Virus record (IMG/VR): IMGVR_UViG_3300042544_003937
Span: 1-64,000 of that record
DNA: 64,000 bases
Reading direction: 5' to 3' (one strand)
From: a virus
Below the pieces are notes generated by a model. That model ran no database searches and was not told the DNA's origin. It was given only the letters and a program-made list of their open reading frames with translations. Of the stretch, positions 9,411 to 17,795 are shown in pieces. Numbering within the stretch: the first letter of the stretch is position 1; every line of letters starts with the position of its first letter. Both the position numbers and the translations under genes were made by a program.

Positions 9411-9420
9411 TTAATATATA
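9411..9420 (+). promoter_or_regulatory. late promoter predicted to give a leaderless mRNA
   Basis: TTAATATATA whose last A is exactly 5 nt before the ATG at 9426. In T4 the late box covers about -13 to -6, which places the predicted +1 on the A of the start codon. Confidence 0.55.
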
Positions 9421-9425
9421 GAATT

Positions 9426-10127
9426 ATGAGTTTCAAAATAACAGGTTGTGTAGAACCATTCAATACTTCAGATACTTATCCTGTCATTGATCCGACTTGG
9501 GGAATTGATGGACTAAGATGTGTTTCTTCTCTCACAGAAATGTATAATATTTCACTTGAAAGAAGAAGAGGTGGTATGATTGTAGGTGTTCAAGATTCAA
9601 TTCTTAATATAACAGATTATTATACACTAAAGCCCGGTGTAACTTGGAGTGTTGGTACACTTTCTGTTACTGATTGGGATCCACTTTTTATTTATGGAAC
9701 AGGTGCAAGCGCCATAGGTGTGAGATATAATATTGCAAATGAAACTGTTGTAGTAGCTCCAAATCATCAATATCTTCTTTATGGTAATCTGACTATAGGA
9801 ACAAGTGGAGTTTTTCAAAGTTATGGTGAAACAGTTATTATAAACGGATCAATAGTTTTAGCTGGTGATGGAACTTATTCTGTTGGTGGTTCCGGAACAA
9901 TTAGTTATGTTAGTTTGTCACAAACAGATAAATACACAGCTACTTTTTCAGCGAGTCCAGATGCTACTTTGAATTTTAATCATTCACTTGGTTCTGAAGA
10001 TATTTTTTGGTCTGTAAGAGACGGTAATAATTTTATCTATCCAAACGTTGAAATTGTAGATTCTAATAATATATCATTATACACGACAGGAACCATTAGC
10101 AATGGTAGAATAAATATTTTGAAATAA
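9426..10127 (+). CDS. fibre-locus structural protein
   Basis: A 233-aa protein with a globular N-terminal part (about 1-100, including SLERRRGGMIVGV), then a short beta-helix-like or spike-like repeat region (about 105-160: GNLTIGTSGVFQSYGETVII) and a C-terminal beta domain (about 165-233). The composition is Gly/Ser/Thr-rich without a signal peptide, which fits a virion component. It lies between two fibre genes and ends one base before the ATG of the 1263-aa fibre. A short connector or tip protein of the fibre is plausible; no specific family is recognised. Confidence 0.6.
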   Translation: MSFKITGCVEPFNTSDTYPVIDPTWGIDGLRCVSSLTEMYNISLERRRGGMIVGVQDSILNITDYYTLKPGVTWSVGTLSVTDWDPLFIYGTGASAIGVRYNIANETVVVAPNHQYLLYGNLTIGTSGVFQSYGETVIINGSIVLAGDGTYSVGGSGTISYVSLSQTDKYTATFSASPDATLNFNHSLGSEDIFWSVRDGNNFIYPNVEIVDSNNISLYTTGTISNGRINILK

Positions 10128-10128
10128 A

Positions 10129-13100
10129 ATGTCAACTAATAAATTCTTTTATGTACCAGAATGGCAAACAACAGCAACAGTATCTGCACCTGATGTGGGT
10201 TTTGTTAAGATATACACAAAATCAACTGATGGTTATCTTTATTTAGCTGATAGTAGTGGAAATGAGAAAAGAATAGAATTCGCACTTTATCCTAAAAACG
10301 GTCTAACCGTTACAAACTTTCCAAGTACAAATCCACTCGGATATCAGTTAGACCTATCGATAGGTGCTGGTCTAACATTTGCTGGTAATTATGTTGGTTC
10401 TTCCGTCAGTGTTTATAATGTTGAACCTAATATGTTAAAGTCAACAGGTGGTGCAACTTCTGGATATCTTCTTTCAACCGATGGTTCAAACTTTGTTTGG
10501 TCACCTTTTTCTTTTCCGGGTGTAAGTGGTTCAGCAGGAAAAATTGCTAAATTTACTTCGAGTTCAACTGTTGGAGATTCACTTATATCAGATGATGGTT
10601 CAATGATTGTTATTGGTTCAACTCCTTCTTTTGCGGTTAGCACAGTAAACATCGTTGGTAGTGTTTCACTTATTGGTAATATCTACATTAATGACGACAA
10701 TAATGTCTTCTTGAAACATGATAATGGATTCTTTTTCCAAACAGATGAAAATTTTATTGTTGTTGACGAGAATGGGTACTCATATTTAAGATTAATGACT
10801 GATAATGTTTCAGTTTATACTTATTCAGTGATGGAAAATGCTCTATTCATCAGTGATGATGGATCATATAAATTTTTAACTTCTAATTTAGATAAGGCTA
10901 ACTTTGGTTCAACCTCATCAACATTCACCTTTAGTATTTATTCTGATACGGCAGGTGCAATCGAAATAAAAGATGGAACAGAAGGTTCAAACAAATTATT
11001 GACTTCCGATTCTAATGGTGTTGGAACTTGGCAAAACCTAAATGAAGGTGCTGGTATTAATTTAAATGGATTAACAATTTCAGTTGGTCTTACTGGTTAT
11101 GGATTAACTATCTCCGGTGATGCACTTACTTTTGATTATTCAATTATCGGAACTTCCCTTACACATTCAACTGGTATTATAAACATAAATAACAGTGGAG
11201 TTACGGCTGGTTCTTATGGTGGATCAGGTTCTACTACTGCTATAACCGTTGATACTTATGGTAGAGTAACAAATATTTCCTCGTTTACAATATCTTTACC
11301 AACATTCGATGATTATATAAATTATCCTGGTGATAAAGGATTGACTGCAAATGATGTTACTCAAGATGGAGGAACGGCAAGTGACACACCAATCAGTCAA
11401 ACACCAATTGGATATGTTTCAGTTTATGTACTGGGTCAATATCTTGCAGTCGGTGACGGTACAACTAATTCAAGTTGTTATTTTGGAACAAATTCAGGAT
11501 CACCTAAAAGTTTTTCGGGTCCGAATTCTATTCAGGCAGGTGATTATCTTTATTGGAATCCAAGTATCGCGGGTTTCAACTTAGAAAGTGACTTTATAAT
11601 TTCATTAAATTATGTTGTGACTCCCGGATCTTCTGGTTTATTTGGTATAACAGGTTCGACAGGTCCTATTGGATTAACTGGTTCAACGGGTGCGACTGGC
11701 TCAGTGGGCGCAACTGGAAGTGATTCATCAAATTCTTCGAGATGGATATTCTCAACAGCATCGGTTCCACCAACCGTTGATCCTGGTTTTGGATATTTTA
11801 TTTGTGATTCAGTCACATTTTCAAGTATTTTAACAGTTGGTATTTCAAGTTATGACGCTAATAATATAAATTATAATGTATGGTTATCTAATTTATATAC
11901 AAATTATACGGCTGGTAGAAAATCTTATTTACAAATAGTTGAAGTAGGTTCTTCTGATATAATAGGTTTGTTTGAGGTTACGAGTGTAACTGACTGGGTT
12001 ACATACTTTGATGTTAACATATCTCCTATTTCTGTAAATGGTTCATTAATAAATGATAGCCTGTATTCAATATCTTATGTTTATAATGGAAAAGATGGTT
12101 CAGACGCAGGTGTTGGTTCTCAATGGGAGTGGAGAAATTCACCTACGGCTCCTGCTGATCCGAATTTTAATAGATTCATAACCGATTATACCGATTTGGC
12201 TTCAGTTAGTAATGTAAGTATTTCAATCTACAATAAAGACGCTGTTTTACATTATGATTGGTTAGACTATATCAATACCGCATCAACATCTGGAAGAGAA
12301 GTTTTAATTCAGATAACAGATATTAACGAGCCTAATAAGTTTGGTGTTTATAAGATCGGTGCGGCAACTAATAACACAAGTTATTTTGATTTCACTATCG
12401 CATCTGTTTTAAGTGCAACTGGTAGTTTTGATCAATATGATAACTACATGATATCATTCAACGTTTCTGGTTTAGCAGGTGCTACAGGTGCGGGTATAAC
12501 CGGAGGTGTCGGTGCTACGGGTATAGATTCTGCGAATTCTGTTAGATGGATTTATAGTAATTTGGCTACCCCACCGTTAAATGATCCTGGTGCAAATTAT
12601 TTTTATACAGATAGTTCAGGATTAGGTTCAACTACCATTTTAGGAATTTCCAAGGATGATATAAACAGTATAGATGTCTATTCTTGGTTATCTCTTATGA
12701 ACAATCTTTACAATTCAAATAATCCGATTTATCTTAAAGTTGAGGAGTTAGGTAATCCTTCTGTAAACGCTTATTTTGAAGTAGTCAGTGTAGCTGATAA
12801 TGTTAATTATTTTGATATTACAGTTTTGAATCAAATCGGTAATGGGTCTTATACAAATGGTTCGATCTATTCTATTTCTTTTGTTCATAATGGTATAAAT
12901 GGAAATGATGGTGGCAATGGAAGTAAATGGAACTATGAAATAAGTTTGACTTCTCCAACAGACCCAGGAATAAACAAATTCTGTACAGACACCTTCAATA
13001 TTGGTTCAATTAGTAATATAAGTATATCAACAACTGATGTTGATCTGAATGATTATACAGCTTGGATGTCATATTTAGAAAGTGGAGTTTCTTCTGGAAG

Positions 13101-13920
13101 AGAATTGTTTTTGGAAATAAATGAGAGAGGAAATAGTTCGGTTAAGGGTGTTTTTCAAATTGGTTCAATTGCTAATAGTGGTGGATATTTTGATTTCTCA
13201 GTATCGAGTGTGATTGCTTATTATAGTGCTCTAACAGATGGAAGAGATTATTCGATTTCTTATAACATATCAGGTAGTGTCGGACCTACTGGTTCAGGAT
13301 CTGCCGGTGCAACAGGCGCAACAGGTGCTACAGGGCCGATCGGACCAACAGGTCCAGTGGGACCGACCGGACCTTCTGGTGCAGGAAGTTTGCAAGATAC
13401 ACTTGCGGTAGGAAACACAATGGGAACTTATTCAATCTATATGGATAATGGTAAGTTATTTTCTACAAATGGAACTTCATCTTTTGCGATGAGTGACACT
13501 TCAACTATAAATCTTACACCTCAACAAGAGTTTAACAAATTAAATTATACCTTCGGTTATAATGAAATTAAAACTATGGTGGAAACTTCCACGACAGGAA
13601 CTGTATCTGCAACAGTCTCTACAATTGCGAATTCCAATTTTCCAACTGAAAGTGTTTTTACAATACAGGTTATTACTCAAGCTGTCGATCCTACTAATGC
13701 ACTTTATTATTCAAATAATATGTTCGCTTTCTTCTGGATTACAGGTGGTGTAGTTACACAGATAGGAAGTACTGATATAAATGAAAGAACTAATATGTCT
13801 ACCGGGACTGCTGACATTACAACTGACGGTACTGATGTAAATATTGTTGTTCAAGGTGATAGTGGTTCGAGTTTATATTGGTCTACAAGGATAATTTACC
13901 AAATTTCTACAGCGGTTTAA
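10129..13920 (+). CDS. very large repeat fibre with collagen-like linkers
   Basis: A 1263-aa adhesin, the largest in the locus. Residues 1-500 are beta-rich fibre shaft (YVSVYVLGQYLAVGDG near 430). Residues about 503-533 are collagen-like (GSTGPIGLTGSTGATG). Four tandem copies of a domain of about 120 aa follow (about 535-1050). Each starts with (S/G)-x-(R/K/Q)-W-x-(F/Y/E), contains P-x-(V/A/N)-DPG-x-x-x-F and ends in S-x-x-Y-x-I-S. A second short collagen-like linker lies at about 781-800 and a third at 1049-1087 (GPIGPTGPVGPTGPSG). The last 175 residues are a tip domain. The repeats probably act as spaced binding domains on a long trimeric rod. Confidence 0.75.
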   Translation: MSTNKFFYVPEWQTTATVSAPDVGFVKIYTKSTDGYLYLADSSGNEKRIEFALYPKNGLTVTNFPSTNPLGYQLDLSIGAGLTFAGNYVGSSVSVYNVEPNMLKSTGGATSGYLLSTDGSNFVWSPFSFPGVSGSAGKIAKFTSSSTVGDSLISDDGSMIVIGSTPSFAVSTVNIVGSVSLIGNIYINDDNNVFLKHDNGFFFQTDENFIVVDENGYSYLRLMTDNVSVYTYSVMENALFISDDGSYKFLTSNLDKANFGSTSSTFTFSIYSDTAGAIEIKDGTEGSNKLLTSDSNGVGTWQNLNEGAGINLNGLTISVGLTGYGLTISGDALTFDYSIIGTSLTHSTGIININNSGVTAGSYGGSGSTTAITVDTYGRVTNISSFTISLPTFDDYINYPGDKGLTANDVTQDGGTASDTPISQTPIGYVSVYVLGQYLAVGDGTTNSSCYFGTNSGSPKSFSGPNSIQAGDYLYWNPSIAGFNLESDFIISLNYVVTPGSSGLFGITGSTGPIGLTGSTGATGSVGATGSDSSNSSRWIFSTASVPPTVDPGFGYFICDSVTFSSILTVGISSYDANNINYNVWLSNLYTNYTAGRKSYLQIVEVGSSDIIGLFEVTSVTDWVTYFDVNISPISVNGSLINDSLYSISYVYNGKDGSDAGVGSQWEWRNSPTAPADPNFNRFITDYTDLASVSNVSISIYNKDAVLHYDWLDYINTASTSGREVLIQITDINEPNKFGVYKIGAATNNTSYFDFTIASVLSATGSFDQYDNYMISFNVSGLAGATGAGITGGVGATGIDSANSVRWIYSNLATPPLNDPGANYFYTDSSGLGSTTILGISKDDINSIDVYSWLSLMNNLYNSNNPIYLKVEELGNPSVNAYFEVVSVADNVNYFDITVLNQIGNGSYTNGSIYSISFVHNGINGNDGGNGSKWNYEISLTSPTDPGINKFCTDTFNIGSISNISISTTDVDLNDYTAWMSYLESGVSSGRELFLEINERGNSSVKGVFQIGSIANSGGYFDFSVSSVIAYYSALTDGRDYSISYNISGSVGPTGSGSAGATGATGATGPIGPTGPVGPTGPSGAGSLQDTLAVGNTMGTYSIYMDNGKLFSTNGTSSFAMSDTSTINLTPQQEFNKLNYTFGYNEIKTMVETSTTGTVSATVSTIANSNFPTESVFTIQVITQAVDPTNALYYSNNMFAFFWITGGVVTQIGSTDINERTNMSTGTADITTDGTDVNIVVQGDSGSSLYWSTRIIYQISTAV

Positions 13921-13931
13921 AAGTTTTTGAA

Positions 13932-13942
13932 TTTAATATATA
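13932..13942 (+). promoter_or_regulatory. late promoter
   Basis: Exact TTTAATATATA, 18 nt before the ATG at 13961, between the 1263-aa fibre gene and the next fibre gene. Confidence 0.6.
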
Positions 13943-13960
13943 AAATAAAATATTTTAGAA

Positions 13961-15748
13961 ATGTCTCGACAATTAAATGGAAATCAAATTTTAGTAGGAC
14001 AAACAAGTGATTTGAACTATGGTCTATCACCAAGTAATGCTAATTTACCTGGGGTTTTAAGTACCGATAAACTTTCGGACGCAATAGATAAAATCGCGGG
14101 TGTCTTAGACAGACTCGCTCCTGCTAAAAGTCCATCATTATATACAAAATATTTATCACTAATCGGAACATTTTATTCTGCTAGACATGTTGCAACTGGT
14201 TCAACTGCTGGTAATACTATTTGGTTATCAAGTTCGACACAATCAACAGCTACAGCTTCCGAAATTTATAATTATGTTTATTTTGGTTCTAATCCTGTGG
14301 TTAGAGTTGCTGATTCAGCGACTGAAAATTCTAACCTAGCAACTTTTTCGGATGGTCAATTTGGTTATCTACAAGCTGATATAGACTTTGTTTCGATAAT
14401 TCAAAAAAGTTTAGATCCAACATATCATCCGCAATATGACAATACATCAGTCGATATCGGAACTTGGGGTGATGTCTTGACAATAAATTTTGATGCTGAT
14501 CCATATTTATATCCACCAGATTCTGGATTCTGGACATCTTTAAAAGCTACAATGAGCGGTTCACAATCCTTTGTCAGTGGAACTGAATGGGATGGTGTTG
14601 AGCATACTTATCAAATGTCACATTTAATTACTGGTTCGACTCCTGTGTTTCAATTTATCTGTGACAATGGAAATGCAACTCCACCAACTTCACTTGCTGG
14701 AAATCCTTATTTCACTGTTATAACTCAATCATCAACAAAGTGGATATCAGGAATACCAAGTCTTCAAATTGGAGATTTAGTTTCAGCTTCTTATTCAGTT
14801 AATAATACTATAAGTGGTGGTTCTTATCCACTAATATCAAGATTTTATAATTCGACAAGAATTACAAGATTCGAATTATCTGCGATAGTTCAATCATTCA
14901 AAAACGACTTAGAAAATGGAATTCCGGTTATTGGTGGAGCATCAGCTATTCCTAATGCTTATCAATCAGTTTGGTCAGTATCGGGATTAACAGTTTCTGT
15001 TATTTCTGATATGTATGATAATGATGCTTGGTTTTCATTCAGAACTTATAATCCAGCAAATGTATCTTCAGCTGTAGTAACTGCTTATAATATAGGTGGA
15101 TATGGAGCAAGTGCTAGTCAAAAACTTTATATTGATACAATATCTGATGAAAGTTCAAGAAGTCGTTCTGGTAATGGTCAATATCCAAGTTATGGAACTG
15201 GTTCCTATCAATTTGGAGAGTCATATTCACCGACCTATTCGATGATTTCTATTTATGGGACAATACCTTCAGTCAGTGGAGAAATGATGTTACAGGGTGG
15301 TTTTTACAAATACCCAACTGGTGACTATGATGTAAATTATCCAGTATCTGGTTTTACATATTCAACTCTTTATCATGATCCTATCGCTTATGGAACATAT
15401 AGATGGGCAACTTTCAACATTGGTTCGATAACAAATAAGTCCGCGATTAGAATATTATTGAATGGAACAACTGGGGTAAATGATTTAATTCAAAGTGGGA
15501 TGGCATTATATGTTACAGTTGTAAACGCTGGCTCTCAAGTTATTGGATGGATTGATGCAAATTCACCTTGGGTAACTGGAACACCATCTGCAAATGGAGA
15601 TTCTGCTTTAGTTATTGCGAATAGCACTGCTACAAATAGATATATAACTTTCGGTGGAACAACAAGAACTGGTGATGTTTGGGTAAGAATTGGATTTCCA
15701 TCAGTAAGCTCAAGAAAATTCTCATCGATAACTTATCAGTCAGTTTAA
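13961..15748 (+). CDS. tail fibre / adhesin protein, paralogue of the 924-aa fibre
   Basis: A 595-aa beta-rich protein. The N-terminal module (SDAIDKIAGVLDRLAPAKSP, about 35-55) matches the module in the 924-aa fibre gene at 3482. The C-terminal 130 residues share its WATFNIG ... GWIDANSPW ... SANGD layout. The two genes therefore encode related fibres with diverged middle regions, as expected when receptor specificity is under selection. No enzyme motif, signal peptide or membrane segment was seen. It is followed after 18 bp by the 320-aa fibre gene. Confidence 0.65.
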   Translation: MSRQLNGNQILVGQTSDLNYGLSPSNANLPGVLSTDKLSDAIDKIAGVLDRLAPAKSPSLYTKYLSLIGTFYSARHVATGSTAGNTIWLSSSTQSTATASEIYNYVYFGSNPVVRVADSATENSNLATFSDGQFGYLQADIDFVSIIQKSLDPTYHPQYDNTSVDIGTWGDVLTINFDADPYLYPPDSGFWTSLKATMSGSQSFVSGTEWDGVEHTYQMSHLITGSTPVFQFICDNGNATPPTSLAGNPYFTVITQSSTKWISGIPSLQIGDLVSASYSVNNTISGGSYPLISRFYNSTRITRFELSAIVQSFKNDLENGIPVIGGASAIPNAYQSVWSVSGLTVSVISDMYDNDAWFSFRTYNPANVSSAVVTAYNIGGYGASASQKLYIDTISDESSRSRSGNGQYPSYGTGSYQFGESYSPTYSMISIYGTIPSVSGEMMLQGGFYKYPTGDYDVNYPVSGFTYSTLYHDPIAYGTYRWATFNIGSITNKSAIRILLNGTTGVNDLIQSGMALYVTVVNAGSQVIGWIDANSPWVTGTPSANGDSALVIANSTATNRYITFGGTTRTGDVWVRIGFPSVSSRKFSSITYQSV

Positions 15749-15766
15749 AAATAAAATATTAAAAGA

Positions 15767-16729
15767 ATGGCACTCACACAATCGGCATCAGTTGATATAT
15801 TAGAAAAGAAAATAATATGGAATAAATCTACCACAGAAGTGGGTAGAGAATATTTTGAAGAACCTTATTCATCAAATTTATCTATTCTATCAAGTGATAT
15901 ATGGTCACAAAGTGATGAACTTCCTAATACAGCTGCAACCGTTTCTGGACTTTTAAGTTTGGTTACAGCGACGCTAAGTTATGTAAATGGAACTAAAGGT
16001 GGTTATGTAAACACAAATTTAAAAAACGCTGTTCCTTTTTGGTTTGGTGATGGTGCTTCATACAGATGGAAGGTTTATAGAAATGATGGTGTGACAGAAA
16101 TATATCCAGGTGAAGGTCTTTGGATGTTTGATAATGGTAGTGGTGTTTTAAACTTCCTTTCGGCAACTTCCGGAGATGGTTTAGTTTATAATGGTGATGG
16201 TGCTATTATAGCTTCTCAGTCGGCACCTCCTGTAATGCAGGTTTGGAAATATGAAGGTAAATTAGGTGTATTACCTAATATAGGTTCTGGTTTAACTTAT
16301 TCTGGTGGAACTCTTTCAGTGATACCAACTATTTCGGGTTCTTATTTAGAATATAAAGCTCTTTTGACTCAGACAGGAACTGCTTCTCCAACTGATAATA
16401 TTTTAGTAAATTCGTTATCAGGAACATGGTCTTATGTTTCGGATGGAATTTATTATTTCACTTCGACTGGAAACTTTACAGATGTAACAAAAGTAGAGGT
16501 TTATATCCCAGGTGTAACTATACTCGGTTACGCAATGACTAATAATTTGTTTCATATCAAAAGTGCTTCAAGATTAGATAATGATCGTGTAGAAGTTAGA
16601 ACCGGTTTATTGACTAACTTTTATGCGGATAAATATGTGACTTTTGATACATCTGGTGGAGCTCCTAGTGATATCTTAAAGAATGATGTTTTGTCTTATA
16701 CTCCTATTACGATCAGAGTATGGTCATAG
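15767..16729 (+). CDS. short tail fibre / attachment protein
   Basis: A 320-aa protein. Its N-terminal 150 residues are paralogous to the N-terminus of the 724-aa collagen-stalk fibre (EEPYSS ... DIWSQSDELPNTAAT), suggesting the same docking site on the baseplate. The C-terminal half is a separate beta domain (about 190-320) ending ITIRVWS. Because it lacks the stalk it may be a capping or short fibre version. The stop overlaps the start of the SET-domain gene by 10 bp, so the two are probably translationally coupled. Confidence 0.6.
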   Translation: MALTQSASVDILEKKIIWNKSTTEVGREYFEEPYSSNLSILSSDIWSQSDELPNTAATVSGLLSLVTATLSYVNGTKGGYVNTNLKNAVPFWFGDGASYRWKVYRNDGVTEIYPGEGLWMFDNGSGVLNFLSATSGDGLVYNGDGAIIASQSAPPVMQVWKYEGKLGVLPNIGSGLTYSGGTLSVIPTISGSYLEYKALLTQTGTASPTDNILVNSLSGTWSYVSDGIYYFTSTGNFTDVTKVEVYIPGVTILGYAMTNNLFHIKSASRLDNDRVEVRTGLLTNFYADKYVTFDTSGGAPSDILKNDVLSYTPITIRVWS

Positions 16730-17019
16730 TTAAAGAGAGTTCGATTCATGGTAAGGGTGCTTTTGCTCTCAAAGATTTTGTGAAAGATGAAATTCTAGAG
16801 TGTGATGTTTTAGAAATTACAAAATCACCGTTAGTTGAGAATTATATTTTTCCATTTATCGGAAGCAGAGTTTGTATTCACGTTGGGTGGGCGTCTTTTC
16901 TCAATAGTAGTGAACGACCAAATTTGAGACATTTGAGAATTGATACTAATAGAAAGATTAGTTATTTCGAGGTTATAGAAAACATAATCACTGGTGATGA
17001 GATTACATTGAGATATTAA
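16720..17019 (+). CDS. small SET-domain protein (predicted lysine methyltransferase)
   Basis: A 99-aa minimal SET domain. It has the opening S-x-x-H-GKG-A-F-A motif (residues 8-16), ILECDVLEI as the next strand, VGWASFLNSSERPN (56-68) in the place of the usual N-H-S-x-x-PN cofactor motif, and a terminal GDEITLRY (92-99) matching GEE(L/I)-x-x-x-Y with the catalytic-site Tyr. The normal His of NHS is Ser63 here, so activity is not certain. SET proteins transfer methyl groups from S-adenosylmethionine to lysine side chains. The start overlaps the preceding fibre gene by 10 bp, which suggests the target might be a virion or host protein needed late, but this is inference. Confidence 0.75.
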   Translation: MVIVKESSIHGKGAFALKDFVKDEILECDVLEITKSPLVENYIFPFIGSRVCIHVGWASFLNSSERPNLRHLRIDTNRKISYFEVIENIITGDEITLRY

Positions 17020-17278
17020 GAAAATTTAAAATTATATCTAAATTCTTTTTGTTGAAATCTGAAATTTGTTCAACTCCGCCATTTTTAAGATATCCATTGT
17101 GTAAGTCTTTGAAATCATCTTCAGTGTAAAAATTCCCATCTATTCCTAATAGAACATTAGTGTGTTGAGATGTGATAGTATTATGTACTTTCAATCGAGG
17201 TGTTAATGGCATAGAACCATTCCATAAGTCTACACCATTAGCAGCTTCATTAAATCTTTTGAAGTTCATTATTCTCAT
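17003..17278 (-). CDS. small protein with capsid-targeting-like N-terminus
   Basis: A 91-aa protein with two possible starts. ATG 17278 overlaps the stop of the upstream gene as ATGA; ATG 17269 gives MNFKRFNEA. Either way the N-terminus fits the recurring pattern M-x-x-K-x-F-N-E seen in about ten proteins of this window, resembling the T4 internal-protein targeting peptide (type MKTYQEFIAE) with a possible cut after FNE. The remainder (about 13-91) is a small alpha/beta domain (VLLGIDGNFYTEDDF) with no known family. Its end overlaps the convergent SET-domain gene by 17 bp. Confidence 0.6.
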   Translation of the reverse strand: MRIMNFKRFNEAANGVDLWNGSMPLTPRLKVHNTITSQHTNVLLGIDGNFYTEDDFKDLHNGYLKNGGVEQISDFNKKNLDIILNFLNISM

Positions 17279-17688
17279 TTATCTATAATTATTTTTTCGA
17301 AATATTCATCTTGTATAGTAAGGGAATAATAATTTTTTTTATTTATAAAATTGATATTGTATAAAAATTTATCGTGTAATTTAGTAAATTTTCCATTTTT
17401 AAGTTTCAAAATAGAAAACTCGGAATCTATGTCACTTTCAATTGAGAGAATTTCTTCTCCAATTTTCCCATCTCGATCTGTTAAATTACAGATTACTCTG
17501 ATTCCTTTGGTTATAAATTCTTTTATCAATATTTCAACAGCCATTTTTGATAGATATAAATAGTCCTTTAATTCACTATCGTGTAGTGTGTCAAACTTCG
17601 ATAGGTGACTGAATTCTTCCATACTTATGTTCTTCTCTTCCATAGTTTTATCTATATTTTTTTCTAAAAAGTCTGATTGTAGTTTCAT
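17275..17688 (-). CDS. hypothetical protein
   Basis: A 137-aa charged protein, no family recognised. The first half is predicted helical (MEEKNISMEEFSHL), the second half beta with I-C-N-L-T-D-R-D-G-K and a Tyr-rich strand. The stop overlaps the ATG of the next gene as ATGA, indicating translational coupling with the 91-aa protein. A perfect TTTAATATATA box on the minus strand lies 12 nt upstream of the ATG. Confidence 0.6.
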   Translation of the reverse strand: MKLQSDFLEKNIDKTMEEKNISMEEFSHLSKFDTLHDSELKDYLYLSKMAVEILIKEFITKGIRVICNLTDRDGKIGEEILSIESDIDSEFSILKLKNGKFTKLHDKFLYNINFINKKNYYSLTIQDEYFEKIIIDK

Positions 17689-17700
17689 AAGTCTCTATAC

Positions 17701-17711
17701 TATATATTAAA
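17701..17711 (-). promoter_or_regulatory. late promoter
   Basis: Minus-strand TTTAATATATA, 12 nt before the ATG at 17688. A weaker TTTTATATATA on the plus strand at 17724-17734 may serve the tape-measure gene at 17796. Confidence 0.55.
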
Positions 17712-17795
17712 GGATTAAAATAATTTTATATATACTTATTATAGAATTTCTTGTATTTAAGTTCTATATCAAAAATATAACGGAAATTTTTATCG

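Noticed and set aside
11351-11584. Alternate-frame ORFs within the fibre genes (also 13562-13753, 2794-3042, 18482-18832, 24682-24978)
   Set aside because: They lie wholly inside strongly supported fibre, tape-measure or baseplate genes and have skewed shadow-frame compositions.
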